From a virus, in the IMG/VR virus record IMGVR_UViG_3300009151_000211, positions 1-34,698 of that record: a DNA stretch of 34,698 nt. One strand, 5' to 3'. Positions 5,917 to 14,541 of the stretch are shown in pieces; the stretch's first letter is position 1, and the number at the start of each line of letters is the position of its first letter. The notes beneath the pieces were generated by a model that worked only from the letters and a program-made list of their open reading frames with translations, had not been told where the DNA came from and did not search any database. Made by a program: the position numbers and the translations under genes.

Positions 5917-6275
5917 ACAACCGTCAAAACCTTGTCTTCAGATGCAGCGATTGCCTCTCGGATAAGGCGGGGCAGGATAATGCACCCGTGAGACGCTGTA
6001 TGATTCATCGCCTGATTATCGCCGTGGATGAGGAAGCCGTCACGCCCGAACGTGTCGGTTCCCTCCTGCGGCGTTAATCTCATGGAAACTGGGCCGCACC
6101 TCGGATGCGCAAAAGATTGGCCAATGTCGTAAACCCCAACCGGGATCGGGCCAGTGTTGGGAACGTCCTGCTCTGCCGGGTTGTCTAGCCCGTCATCAAT
6201 GCCAGAGTAGCCCAAACCCACAATGCCGCCATAGTGCGACATAAAGCCGTTGTTCTGCCGGTAGATCCAAGTCAC
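5913..6275 (-). CDS. Endolysin, DUF2778 / L,D-transpeptidase-like fold
   Basis: A 120-residue protein with the full DUF2778 pattern: TWIYRQNNGFM at the start, GYSG (22-25), NTGPIPVGVYDI (40-51), and the active-site region GFLIHGDN (H84) plus ASHGCI (H96-G97-C98). The His...SHGC arrangement is that of L,D-transpeptidase-fold enzymes; Tlde1 effectors of this family cut peptidoglycan. I chose GTG at 6275 because it overlaps the holin stop (GTGA) and restores the family's usual N-terminus; the upstream frame to 6347 lies within the holin gene. As the gene after the holin it is the probable muralytic enzyme, although no signal peptide is present. Confidence 0.87.
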   Translation of the reverse strand: MTWIYRQNNGFMSHYGGIVGLGYSGIDDGLDNPAEQDVPNTGPIPVGVYDIGQSFAHPRCGPVSMRLTPQEGTDTFGRDGFLIHGDNQAMNHTASHGCIILPRLIREAIAASEDKVLTVV

Positions 6276-6661
6276 TTTGATACGCCCTTGATTTTCTCGT
6301 AAGTGCGCAAACCACCCATCCCCAACATCCCGAACATCAACTGCCAAAGTGTGTCGTCTAACTTGGGCGGGTTTGGAATCGCGCTATGTTGCAATGCAGC
6401 AATCCAGATTGCTATGGGAAGGAGAACGTATTGGTAGCCCAAAGCACACGCACAGATCCACCCGATAGCAGGACGCCAACCCGCCACAAAGACACTGTTA
6501 CTTCCCGCTTCTGCGGCGTTCACAGTGTTCTGAGTGGCATCCCATTGCTGGAGAGAAGATCGCAACGCCTCTTCGGCTGCCTGCTTTTGAGCAGGGTCGG
6601 GGATGAACTTGTTGATGATCTGTAGGCCAGCACCAATAGCGTCATCTATCCCGAATGCCAT
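6272..6661 (-). CDS. Holin (3TM holin family)
   Basis: A 129-residue protein matching the 3TM holin family first described for gene-transfer-agent release: MAFGIDDAIGAGLQIINKFIPDP, a charged helical segment (AAEEALRSSLQQWDATQN), then SVFVAGWRPAIGWICACALG and YQYVLLPIAIWIAAL as membrane segments and a C-terminal LMFGMLGMGGLRTYEKIKG. The ATG at 6661 is one base after the previous stop. It makes membrane lesions at the end of infection that give the endolysin access to the wall. A signal-less endolysin right after it fits a holin-dependent lysis pathway. Confidence 0.9.
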   Translation of the reverse strand: MAFGIDDAIGAGLQIINKFIPDPAQKQAAEEALRSSLQQWDATQNTVNAAEAGSNSVFVAGWRPAIGWICACALGYQYVLLPIAIWIAALQHSAIPNPPKLDDTLWQLMFGMLGMGGLRTYEKIKGVSK

Positions 6662-6662
6662 G

Positions 6663-7205
6663 TCACTTACCCGCTGGAATAGGGCCGCCCACGGCGTAAG
6701 AGACGCTGCCTGGGGATTGGGTCACAACCGTAGTGCCGAACGCCACAGTGCCGCCTGAGAGGTTCTCGTTGGCAGGTCCATAGCAATTAGCCAACTGCTG
6801 ACCGTTTACGGTTTCAGACTTGGTGCAGGAGAAGCTAAACAGATTGCTCATCTGAGCCGTCTGGCTGCTCACAAACGTGCGGTAAGGGGCGGGCGTATTG
6901 CGCAACCAGTTGGGAGCCTGCGGAATGTCCGAACGCACCTGATACATGGACCAAACCTTCCCTTTGCCGGGAGGTGAGCAGCTACCCTGCATGTTCCCGC
7001 CGGTCACGTCCGCAATGGCTGGGCCATGCAGCACCGGACACACCGCAACCACTTCCGGGAAGGTATTGCCGTTAACCGTGATGGTTTTGCCCGTCAACGT
7101 GGCACCGCTGGCGGCGCACAAAGCAAACTCACCAGTGCAGATCTTGAACGACTGGGCAAAGGCAATCGACGGCACCAAAGCCGCCAACAACAACAGATAC
7201 TTCAT
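6663..7205 (-). CDS. Exported Cys-rich protein of unknown function
   Basis: The product begins MKYLLLLAALVPSIAFA followed by Q, a clear Sec signal peptide with an AFA cleavage site and no lipobox. The mature part, about 163 residues, has seven cysteines (KICTGEFALC, AVCPV, GSCSPP, FSCTK, ANCYG), which suggests disulfides in the periplasm. A start at 7217 adding MELQ is possible, as it lies four bases from the preceding stop, but it would bury the signal peptide's charged end. It lies between the 855-aa structural gene and the holin, so a role in lysis, host-envelope change or superinfection exclusion is possible. I recognise no family. Confidence 0.75.
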   Translation of the reverse strand: MKYLLLLAALVPSIAFAQSFKICTGEFALCAASGATLTGKTITVNGNTFPEVVAVCPVLHGPAIADVTGGNMQGSCSPPGKGKVWSMYQVRSDIPQAPNWLRNTPAPYRTFVSSQTAQMSNLFSFSCTKSETVNGQQLANCYGPANENLSGGTVAFGTTVVTQSPGSVSYAVGGPIPAGK

Positions 7206-7221
7206 TTGCAATTCCATCTTT

Positions 7222-9789
7222 TTATGCTTGCGCTTCCGTCCAACTCACAATCATAGATACGTTGGCAGATCCAGCCGATTGGTTTTGAGCCGTGATAGTG
7301 ATCAAATCGGGACCGTCCGGGAAAACGCCATTAACCGTAGTTGGCACAGTGTTGCTAATTCCACCGCCAAGGATGGCATTGCCCAAATCTCTAATGATCG
7401 TCACGTCTTCTTCAGTCAAAGTTGAGTTTGAGCCGCCGCCTGAATTGTTGGTGAAGAACGAGAATATGTTCTCGCCTCCAGTCAACGTAGTTGCACCTGT
7501 GTGAGCCACGTACTGAGACAAAGATGAGCCGCCCACATTAGTAAATGTGCCTGCGCTATTTAGACCGTTCAAAATGACGTTGATCTTGAACACGCCGGTA
7601 GACAACACGCGAATGGACTGCAACTTCAACTGCATACGGTTGATAACTTCTTTGGCACCAAGAACGCCAATCAACCCAGTGTCCACCGAAGGACCAGTGC
7701 GCAAACTGAAAATTGAATTAGTCACCCCTGTGGCAACCGTAACCGGAGTTGCCCCCGTGCTTTGATTGAAACTGAACAGCAGATCGTTATTAAAGCCGCC
7801 ATCCATCACAACGGATGTTCCCCAATGCGACATGCTGCCACCGGCTGGGTAAACCGAGGCGTTGGTTGTCTGATTGGCCAGTTCTACGGCAACAGGCACC
7901 GTGGCTGAGTAGGTGTATGCCGTGGCTGCGCTGCCGCCTGTAGCGCCTCGTGTGCAGCCCGTAAACGTGGTGCTGGTCAACCCGGTATAAGTCACATACT
8001 CAATCACGCCCGTATTGCCAGGAGCGGAAATGCGGAAAGCGCCGCTAGTCGGGAACCCGGCAGTGCTAGACACGTTGATCGTGGTATCACCCGTTGCGAT
8101 GCTTGCCGTAATTGTGGTGATCGGCTGCACACAATACGATTCATAGTGCGCAGGCAAATTGCCTGAACGCATCCACGCTTCGGTATAGACGTTGTTGTTT
8201 TGAACCTTATGGCAATAAACCATCTGACCTAGGTTGGTGCGCAACCCAAAGCGGATAAAGCCCGCTCCATACCAAGAGTAGTCGATATACCACATTTGCA
8301 TCTTAGTCAGATCAATCGTGTATCCAGAAGGGCCTGTGCCGTCGCAACGGTCCAAGTTCCACGTAGACTGAGGAAACCGTGTTTCAATGGTCAAAGAAAC
8401 CACAACGTTGGAAGCGGTTGCAGCACGATATTCGGGCAGAATTTGAATCTGCGTGTTGCTAGTGACCGAATGCACCCGGTAGCTTTGCCCGCGAATCACA
8501 ATGTAACTGCCAGCAACCAATTGCTGGGAAAACAGCGTATTGGTGCCGGTGACTACATTTGAACCGCTGGTGACGGTAACAACACCCGAGATCTGCTGAG
8601 TGCTTTGACGCCTCACGGCGTAAAGAGTTTGCCCGTCAAACTCAAAGAAAATTCCGTTCTGCTGGTCCATAATGCCGATGCGATGGACAGTGCCATACCA
8701 ACTATAAGAGCTTACGCTGATAGGGAACCCGCTGGCTGGCGTGACTGTAGGCGCGGTGTTGGCGATATACGTCAACGTGGTAGGAGTCGCTGTAGCAACC
8801 TGCCAGGTGCCGTCATATTGGGCTTGAGCAGCCCCGCTGACCTGAATGAAAGATCCAGGAGTCATGTTGTGGACGAACTTGGTGTTGACCGTGATTGTGG
8901 TGCCTGAAGCGGTCAGGCTATCCACATACATGGCGTTCTTCATAATCGAGCCGGTAGACATTTGGATCGCCTTCCCGGACTGATACCGGAAATAGCGACG
9001 TGTTTGCCGGATAATCTGAGCGCCAGGGGAGCCTACACCAGCGGAGAATTGAATGCCGCCATCGTAAGCGCGATGAACCGAAAAGCCGTTAGGCGTGCAA
9101 TACAAGGTGCTGGTTGCTCCAGCCGCTGCCGTGATTGAGCCTGTCGCAGTCAAAGACGATGTGAATGTAAACGTGCTGTTGGTCGGAACCGTGGCAATCT
9201 GGAACATGCCATTTGGTGCGTTGGTGGTAGCTGTGGTGCCAACAACATAGATAATATTTCCAACGGAAAAACCGTGAGCGTAGGTTGTGGTTCCGGTAAC
9301 GGTTGTGCCGCTATTGGTGAACGCAGCGCCTGCCGAAACAGAGACCGGAATCGCCGCACCCGTATAGAATGATCCAAGGAACACGTATGTCTTGGTGCTA
9401 TCGTAAATGCTGCCAGAAGTGGCGTCAGTTGTGCCGGGAACCTGCTGATAGGTAAAGCTACCCGCACTTGTAGTGGCAACTATAAACCAGCCATTTGCTT
9501 GCACATCGTTTGTGCCTTGCACATAGATGGGAGCGCCAACGGCTGGGTTGGCGGTTGAAGTTACCGTGACAGTGCCTGTCGTAATGGATACGGCAGTGAT
9601 CGTAAGGGGTGATGTTGTGTTGTAAAAAGCCGTGGGGCGGTTATTCATCATATTGACGAACTCCCACTTGGTGGGCTGCAAACCATACTCAAAGTCCGTG
9701 TCAATCAACGACTGCGGAGTAGACGTGCGGATCTTGGCAACAGCGTCTAGTTGCTCTTCTTTTGGGATGATCTGGAGAACGTCAGGCAT
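7222..9789 (-). CDS. Large virion structural protein (855 aa)
   Basis: The core (NGFSVHRAYDGGIQFSAG, IIRQTRRYFRYQSGKAIQ, KMQMWYIDYSWYGAGFIRFG, VYTEAWMRSGNLPAHYES) matches a family of large structural proteins that I know from marine T4-like and other big phages, where it is assigned to baseplate or tail. Between these blocks lie Thr/Ser/Gly-rich beta segments (e.g. TITAVSITTGTVTVT, GTTTYAHGFSVGNIIYVVGT) resembling short beta-sandwich inserts. It is likely part of the tail or its host-facing end. The start at 9789 gives MPDVLQIIPKEEQLDAVAKI, with the upstream stop at 9802. Confidence 0.82.
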   Translation of the reverse strand: MPDVLQIIPKEEQLDAVAKIRTSTPQSLIDTDFEYGLQPTKWEFVNMMNNRPTAFYNTTSPLTITAVSITTGTVTVTSTANPAVGAPIYVQGTNDVQANGWFIVATTSAGSFTYQQVPGTTDATSGSIYDSTKTYVFLGSFYTGAAIPVSVSAGAAFTNSGTTVTGTTTYAHGFSVGNIIYVVGTTATTNAPNGMFQIATVPTNSTFTFTSSLTATGSITAAAGATSTLYCTPNGFSVHRAYDGGIQFSAGVGSPGAQIIRQTRRYFRYQSGKAIQMSTGSIMKNAMYVDSLTASGTTITVNTKFVHNMTPGSFIQVSGAAQAQYDGTWQVATATPTTLTYIANTAPTVTPASGFPISVSSYSWYGTVHRIGIMDQQNGIFFEFDGQTLYAVRRQSTQQISGVVTVTSGSNVVTGTNTLFSQQLVAGSYIVIRGQSYRVHSVTSNTQIQILPEYRAATASNVVVSLTIETRFPQSTWNLDRCDGTGPSGYTIDLTKMQMWYIDYSWYGAGFIRFGLRTNLGQMVYCHKVQNNNVYTEAWMRSGNLPAHYESYCVQPITTITASIATGDTTINVSSTAGFPTSGAFRISAPGNTGVIEYVTYTGLTSTTFTGCTRGATGGSAATAYTYSATVPVAVELANQTTNASVYPAGGSMSHWGTSVVMDGGFNNDLLFSFNQSTGATPVTVATGVTNSIFSLRTGPSVDTGLIGVLGAKEVINRMQLKLQSIRVLSTGVFKINVILNGLNSAGTFTNVGGSSLSQYVAHTGATTLTGGENIFSFFTNNSGGGSNSTLTEEDVTIIRDLGNAILGGGISNTVPTTVNGVFPDGPDLITITAQNQSAGSANVSMIVSWTEAQA

Positions 9790-9801
9790 GGTTTTGCTAC
9801 C

Positions 9802-10020
9802 TTAGTAAACGGCTTTGCCGGGCTTGGTCGTGGGGCTATTTTTCGTGTCGTCAGATCCATTCCGAAAGCTGAAAATAGCCCGGAAACCACCAGGGGGCAT
9901 ACCATCCCCCTGATGGAACTGACTTCCCATGCCGTATTTGTCCTGCGGAATCTGAGCCCGCGAAGCCACCGCAGTACGGAATACGTCGTTTTTTAGGCGT
10001 TTATTGCTGCTGTCCTTCAC
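9802..10020 (-). CDS. Small hypothetical protein (72 aa)
   Basis: Starts with GTG at 10020, overlapping the end of the preceding membrane gene by 20 bases, behind GGAAAAAAAGC. The product (KDSSNKRLKNDVFRTAVASR...QFHQGDGMPPGGFRAIFSF) is soluble, basic at the N-terminus and has no recognised domain. It fills the only space between the membrane protein and the 855-aa structural gene, supporting it as coding. Confidence 0.55.
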   Translation of the reverse strand: MKDSSNKRLKNDVFRTAVASRAQIPQDKYGMGSQFHQGDGMPPGGFRAIFSFRNGSDDTKNSPTTKPGKAVY

Positions 10021-10216
10021 GCTTTTTTTCCTTTACGAGTGATGGAACGAATACCACGCTGCCAAAGAATGCCGCCATGATAATCCGTTCTTGCGTCGGG
10101 TCGTGCATAACCCAACACGCCAAAGCGAACGTCATACATAGAGACAGGATAGTAAGAACCCGGTCGCTGATGGTCTGAAAAGCAATGCGAAGAATCTGCA
10201 AACTGAAGGCGTCCAT
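10001..10216 (-). CDS. Small two-helix membrane protein (71 aa)
   Basis: ATG at 10216, four bases after AGGGGAC. Hydrophobic stretches at about residues 20-37 (VLTILSLCMTFALACWVM) and 46-60 (IMAAFFGSVVFVPSLV) suggest two membrane helices with a basic tail KEKKREGQQQ. Could be an accessory holin or antiholin, but the lysis cassette is 3 kb away. An overlapping frame at 10017-10253 is weaker and rejected. Confidence 0.68.
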   Translation of the reverse strand: MDAFSLQILRIAFQTISDRVLTILSLCMTFALACWVMHDPTQERIIMAAFFGSVVFVPSLVKEKKREGQQQ

Positions 10217-10256
10217 AGGTGTCCCCTAAGTGAAGTTCGCAGATACCATACATCGT

Positions 10257-10460
10257 TTATTCTTCCTCGTCACCGCTTAAGAAGCCAGAACCGAAGTCGT
10301 CATCGCTGACCTTCTGCTTGATCTTCTCAAGGTTCAAAGCCCGATCCAGGACGCGCATTTTGTCGATCAAAGTGGCTTCAGGATCGCCCATGACCGCCTT
10401 GAGCAACTCACTGATAGCTTTCTCCAGATCCGGGTTTATGCCGCGCTGCTTTTTTGCCAT
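10257..10460 (-). CDS. Small conserved phage protein (67 aa)
   Basis: A helical, charged protein, MAKKQRGINPDLEKAISELL... ending DDDFGSGFLSGDEEE. Its layout (NPDLEKAI, DKMRVLDRALNLEKIKQK, acidic DDxxGSGF tail) recalls a small conserved protein seen in many podoviruses, function unassigned. The ATG at 10460 follows the preceding stop by one base. Confidence 0.78.
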   Translation of the reverse strand: MAKKQRGINPDLEKAISELLKAVMGDPEATLIDKMRVLDRALNLEKIKQKVSDDDFGSGFLSGDEEE

Positions 10461-10461
10461 G

Positions 10462-12777
10462 TCATTGGTCTCTTGTCTGAGGAACTAGACGCCCGCCAAC
10501 GCCAGCAATGGCGGCAGGAAGGGTGTTTTGAGGAAGGCCAACATCTGGCCTCATGCGGCGTTGAATTGCCCTAGCACCACGGCCTAGGGGCTCAGAGAGT
10601 GGTCCGCCAAGGAAGCGTGCCAAACGCTGACCACGATCAAGCACTGCGCGCAAAACGTCAGGCTCGCCCTGAGGGCCTTCTGTCAAAGATCGCATCTTCA
10701 AAGACAAACCCATCCGACCTGGCCCCGAAAGCGGATGCAAAGCACTGGCTTGTTCACGTTCCAAAAAAAGGCCTAAAGCTTGGGGGCTGACATGGCCTGC
10801 CGTATTAATCTCGCCAGCGTTTGCCTTTTTCAGGTCTGCTAGAGTCATGTAAGCTTGATATTGCCGGTTTACCTTACTTAAAGCCGCCCCTTTTTGAGGG
10901 TTAGACTTTTCAATGGCTTCGTCAATCTGGCGCACAATCTGACGCGCTTGAAAGCGAATGTTCCCATCCGGGTTGTTGACCGCTTGAGATGCTATCTCAC
11001 TACGCAAACGTCTCAACTCTTCGCCTTTGATTTTTGCATTGACTGGAGCGCGTGGCGCGGCGGCAGTTGTCCCTGAGGCGGTTGTCCCAATCGGAATTGC
11101 TCCAGGATCTTGATAAACCCTATTAACAACACTTTCGTTAATCAACTTGCCTTTCCAATTAGACTCCATGAATTTCTTCACTTCAGGAGAAAGCGGAGTA
11201 TGCCCAACTACACGGGCGTAAATGGCTTTCCAAGCATCACTGACGCTTTTAAAAAACTTCTCAATAGCTGTTACAGGTTTTTGAGCCGTCGTTAACCAAC
11301 GAGACGTTTGCTCGGCAAACCATTCTTCAAACCCATGATAATACCTAACTTCTTCTGTGGTGGCTGGAACCGACTTTTGATGAGAGCTAGTGTATTTGTC
11401 TGAAGTTACTGGCCTCAGTTGTTCCACATTCTTGCCTTTATCTGCCGTTTTTGCGGCAGACCAAGCTTCGTTAATCGCTTTTTTCACCTCAGGCGATGCA
11501 TATTCGAAAAGTTGAAATTCAGCTTGATGACCGAACTCATGCAAAGCGGTGGCAAGAGCGTCTTGAGGCTTTGTGATCAGAACTTCGTCAATAAAAATGT
11601 GTCCGGTCCGGCTTGCCCACCCGTAAGCATCTCCACCAGATCCAACGTAAATCCCAGGAGTAACCCTCATTCCCAATTTTTCGGATAATTCGTCTAGTGC
11701 TTTCTTTACGTCAGCGCCCCACAGCGGAGCATCGTGAGACGTGATAGGACGCACATTTTTATAGTTACGAACTTTTATTTCATTCATAAGCTCTTGAGTC
11801 AAAGGAGCGGCTTCCATCCGTTCGCCTGGAGCAAAAGTTTTTTCAACAAAATTTCCGATGCCTCTTTTGGCATTGGTAGTCTGTTTGCGCATTACATTAA
11901 ACGCTTCAATTTCACCGGCTTGAATTTCGGCTGCTTTGAACCGATTGACTAAATTGCGAGCAACGCCCATCACTTCAGGAGATCCAGTAGGATAAATTCT
12001 GGCCTCTTGCTTTCCAATCTCGGTGAGCACATCAGCCATATTTTGGTCTATGTTAAACTCACCGCCGTAGATGTTGCGGTATTCCTTGTCAAAATGACCA
12101 GCACGTTCAGACATAAATTCAGGGCTTACGTTGTCTGCTGGTTTCCCTGTAGCAGACGTGACTTTGCGGTTCATCTGAATCTGTTCAGCCGGGCGAAGGT
12201 TTTCCCCTTTAGGCGATTCTCCGCGAACCTGCCTTGCAGTCACGCGATAGCCAGCATCTTCGGCTACTTTCGCGGCTTCAGCCGCCGCTTTACTGGGGCG
12301 CCCAATTAGCGAAGATTCGGCTAATGCGCGAGCACCTTTTGCAACTACTTTTGGACCCCAATTAGGAGATAGGAACGGGCCAACAAAAGCGCCTATCTTT
12401 TCGGCATCCGTTTCCGGTTCACCAAAAACAAAATCTCGGATGTTTTCGGTTGTAGGCAATTGCCCGATCCCAGTGTCAGGCAAACCAACGGCGCCTTGCG
12501 CCCAACCAGCCAAATTTTGAACATCTCCCAAGATGCCAGGAATGCTCGCCAAAGCACTCTTGCCGCCACTGACCGCAACGTCTTTCAAATTTCCCATCTG
12601 CTCGGCGTAAGGCATAGACGATACCGGGGGCGCGTCTTCGTAATAGCCGGTGAAATTCCCCATCGGGTCATAGCTGGGAATTTGCGTCGCAGGAGCGGTC
12701 GAAACTGGTTTTTCTTGACCGGCGGCGGGCACAAATCTACCGCTACTTTGGCTGGTTTGGTCAGGAACAAATGGCAT
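10462..12777 (-). CDS. Large internal (ejection) virion protein with zincin motif
   Basis: A 771-residue protein in the position of ejection proteins. The N-terminal third is Pro/Gly/Ala-rich (residues 1-110) with helices after it; the last 200 residues are helical (about 585-650) ending in Arg-rich segments. In the middle, ALHEFGHQAEF (residues 411-421) is an HExxH zinc-protease motif (H413, E414, H417), with FEEWFAEQTSRW (483-494) offering a third ligand glutamate, as in gluzincin-type domains. GGGAG-like GGGAGTAACCA precedes ATG 12777. Expected: carried in the capsid, injected with DNA, possibly cleaving a host or virion protein or helping peptidoglycan passage. The protease role is inferred from motif and spacing. 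Confidence 0.82.
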   Translation of the reverse strand: MPFVPDQTSQSSGRFVPAAGQEKPVSTAPATQIPSYDPMGNFTGYYEDAPPVSSMPYAEQMGNLKDVAVSGGKSALASIPGILGDVQNLAGWAQGAVGLPDTGIGQLPTTENIRDFVFGEPETDAEKIGAFVGPFLSPNWGPKVVAKGARALAESSLIGRPSKAAAEAAKVAEDAGYRVTARQVRGESPKGENLRPAEQIQMNRKVTSATGKPADNVSPEFMSERAGHFDKEYRNIYGGEFNIDQNMADVLTEIGKQEARIYPTGSPEVMGVARNLVNRFKAAEIQAGEIEAFNVMRKQTTNAKRGIGNFVEKTFAPGERMEAAPLTQELMNEIKVRNYKNVRPITSHDAPLWGADVKKALDELSEKLGMRVTPGIYVGSGGDAYGWASRTGHIFIDEVLITKPQDALATALHEFGHQAEFQLFEYASPEVKKAINEAWSAAKTADKGKNVEQLRPVTSDKYTSSHQKSVPATTEEVRYYHGFEEWFAEQTSRWLTTAQKPVTAIEKFFKSVSDAWKAIYARVVGHTPLSPEVKKFMESNWKGKLINESVVNRVYQDPGAIPIGTTASGTTAAAPRAPVNAKIKGEELRRLRSEIASQAVNNPDGNIRFQARQIVRQIDEAIEKSNPQKGAALSKVNRQYQAYMTLADLKKANAGEINTAGHVSPQALGLFLEREQASALHPLSGPGRMGLSLKMRSLTEGPQGEPDVLRAVLDRGQRLARFLGGPLSEPLGRGARAIQRRMRPDVGLPQNTLPAAIAGVGGRLVPQTRDQ

Positions 12778-12780
12778 TGG

Positions 12781-14532
12781 TTACTCCCAAACTCCGCTTT
12801 GGCCGTTAACAATGATTTTCATGCCCGGCTTCACTTGGCCAGCGTCCGCAGCTTTTTGCGCCGCCGCCACATCAGGGAAACTCAACATCCCTCCCGGACT
12901 TGTTGTTCCTTGAACAAGACCGAGAGAAGTCTGCGCAATCGTTTGTGCATTCGGGTTTTTCTTTCGTTCTCTAGCAATCAAAATGTCTGCCATATCATCA
13001 GTCGTAAAAGGCACTGCTTTCTTTAATTGCTCCAAGATTGCCATTGCTGTTTGTTTTTGAGCATCAGACAATCGCCCTCCGTCAATCGCGGGTTGAATGG
13101 AGCTTTCGGCAATACGCCTTATGTCTGCCAGTTTGTTTGCAGTAGACCACGAACCTTCGCTTGCGTTGATATAAACGCCTTTCTGAAGGCTCTCAGACAA
13201 AGCGGCCAAACCCGTAGCAGTTCCAGACGCTTCAAGGACGGCCAAATTTCGGCCAATACCAGCCAAATATGTGTTCATGGCTTTTTCTTCATTGGTAGAC
13301 ATGGCTCTTGCCGTCGAAGAAAAGAGAAAACCAGACAACCCTTCTTTGCTGTCCATTTGGCGCAAAAGCCCCGTTGTTGCCCCTGATTTCAACCTTCCTA
13401 TACTTTCAACCGCCGAAGTAACGCCGCTCAGCGCGTTAATCATTCTTTGGCTTTGTTGTTGTGAGGCATCCCCGGCCCCACTAGCTCTGCCTGTTCGTGC
13501 CGATTGAAGTTTATCAACCACTTCTGGCGGCAATGGATTGTCGTTCATATCCGTGAGGGACACGCTTCCGTCTGAGGCTGTTTTCAGAACATAATCAAGG
13601 GGTTTGCCGTCTAGCGTTTCATGAATTACCCTTGTCGTCACTCTTCCGGCGCTTGGCGGTTGCACTTCAATGCCCTGCTCCATCATTTGACGGGCTTGCC
13701 CGCCTGTTATTTTCATCACTCGGCCATTGACGTAAACATCAACAAACTCGCGATCTTTGGCGGCTTGCGCATCTGCTAGAGTTCGATCATGGCGAGCTTG
13801 TTCTGTGGCTGTTGTTCTTGCCAAACGAGCGGATTCCACGCTCATTTGGTGCGCCCATTCAGCGGCTTTTAGCACCCCTTCATATTGGATTTTAGCTTGC
13901 AGAACGGGCGCACCTAAGCGGGCCATAGCCAACTGAGCGTAAGCTTTGCCTTTATCCATGTCATTTGCAGACAGCTTCAAAGCCTGTTGAAGCTCTTGCT
14001 GAATCTCGGCATTGTGCGACTTGATCGACTCAAGATTGGCCTGAAACTGCTTGTATTCCTTCTCATACAGATCCTGCCGCCCTTGCTGGTAGCCCTGCAT
14101 CATGCCGGTCATCGCCGCCATGCCTTCCATCCCAGCGGTCTTAGCCTTGCCGCCAAGGGCAGTGCCAAGCACTCCCAGCATGCCAAAGATCATAGACAGA
14201 TCTGAAGCCGTCTCTTTGGTTGGCACAAAAGCGGGAATTGGCTTGGTCTCGGATCTAGCTTGTGCAACGGCAGCATGATCGGCGGCAGAGCGTTGTTCTT
14301 CCGCTTGTGCCATAGCCTGTGCGCCGGCAACGTCCTGATTGCCCTGAGCCTGAGCATAAGCTTGCCCGGCAGCCATAACCCCGCTCATGCTCGCGGGATA
14401 CTGCAAGCCACTAGCAGGCTCTTGCGTGGGAGCGGGAGGCGGCGCAGGAGCCGGAGCGGGGGCGGGAGGGGGAGGCGTCATGTTTGCGCCGGGAACCACC
14501 CGAAAAGAACCGCTCAAAATGCTGTCTTCCAT
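12781..14532 (-). CDS. Internal virion / ejection protein (583 aa)
   Basis: The N-terminus is Pro/Ala-rich (PPPPAPAPAPAPPPAP), followed by an Ala/Gln-rich helical region (GVMAAGQAYAQAQGNQDVAG), a hydrophobic Gly/Met segment (DLSMIFGMLGVLGTALGG), long helices (QFQANLESIKSHNAEIQQEL) and a C-terminal domain ending KIIVNGQSGVWE. Such Ala/Gln-rich helical proteins encoded in a row upstream of the fiber genes are typical ejection proteins of short-tailed phages, which form a trans-envelope conduit. It lies between two other candidates with 3-9 base spacings. No catalytic motif seen. Confidence 0.75.
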   Translation of the reverse strand: MEDSILSGSFRVVPGANMTPPPPAPAPAPAPPPAPTQEPASGLQYPASMSGVMAAGQAYAQAQGNQDVAGAQAMAQAEEQRSAADHAAVAQARSETKPIPAFVPTKETASDLSMIFGMLGVLGTALGGKAKTAGMEGMAAMTGMMQGYQQGRQDLYEKEYKQFQANLESIKSHNAEIQQELQQALKLSANDMDKGKAYAQLAMARLGAPVLQAKIQYEGVLKAAEWAHQMSVESARLARTTATEQARHDRTLADAQAAKDREFVDVYVNGRVMKITGGQARQMMEQGIEVQPPSAGRVTTRVIHETLDGKPLDYVLKTASDGSVSLTDMNDNPLPPEVVDKLQSARTGRASGAGDASQQQSQRMINALSGVTSAVESIGRLKSGATTGLLRQMDSKEGLSGFLFSSTARAMSTNEEKAMNTYLAGIGRNLAVLEASGTATGLAALSESLQKGVYINASEGSWSTANKLADIRRIAESSIQPAIDGGRLSDAQKQTAMAILEQLKKAVPFTTDDMADILIARERKKNPNAQTIAQTSLGLVQGTTSPGGMLSFPDVAAAQKAADAGQVKPGMKIIVNGQSGVWE

Positions 14533-14541
14533 GATGATGCC

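Noticed and set aside
10017-10253. 78-aa frame overlapping the small membrane protein
   Set aside because: The overlapping 71-aa frame has two membrane helices and an AGGGGAC site; this one has neither.
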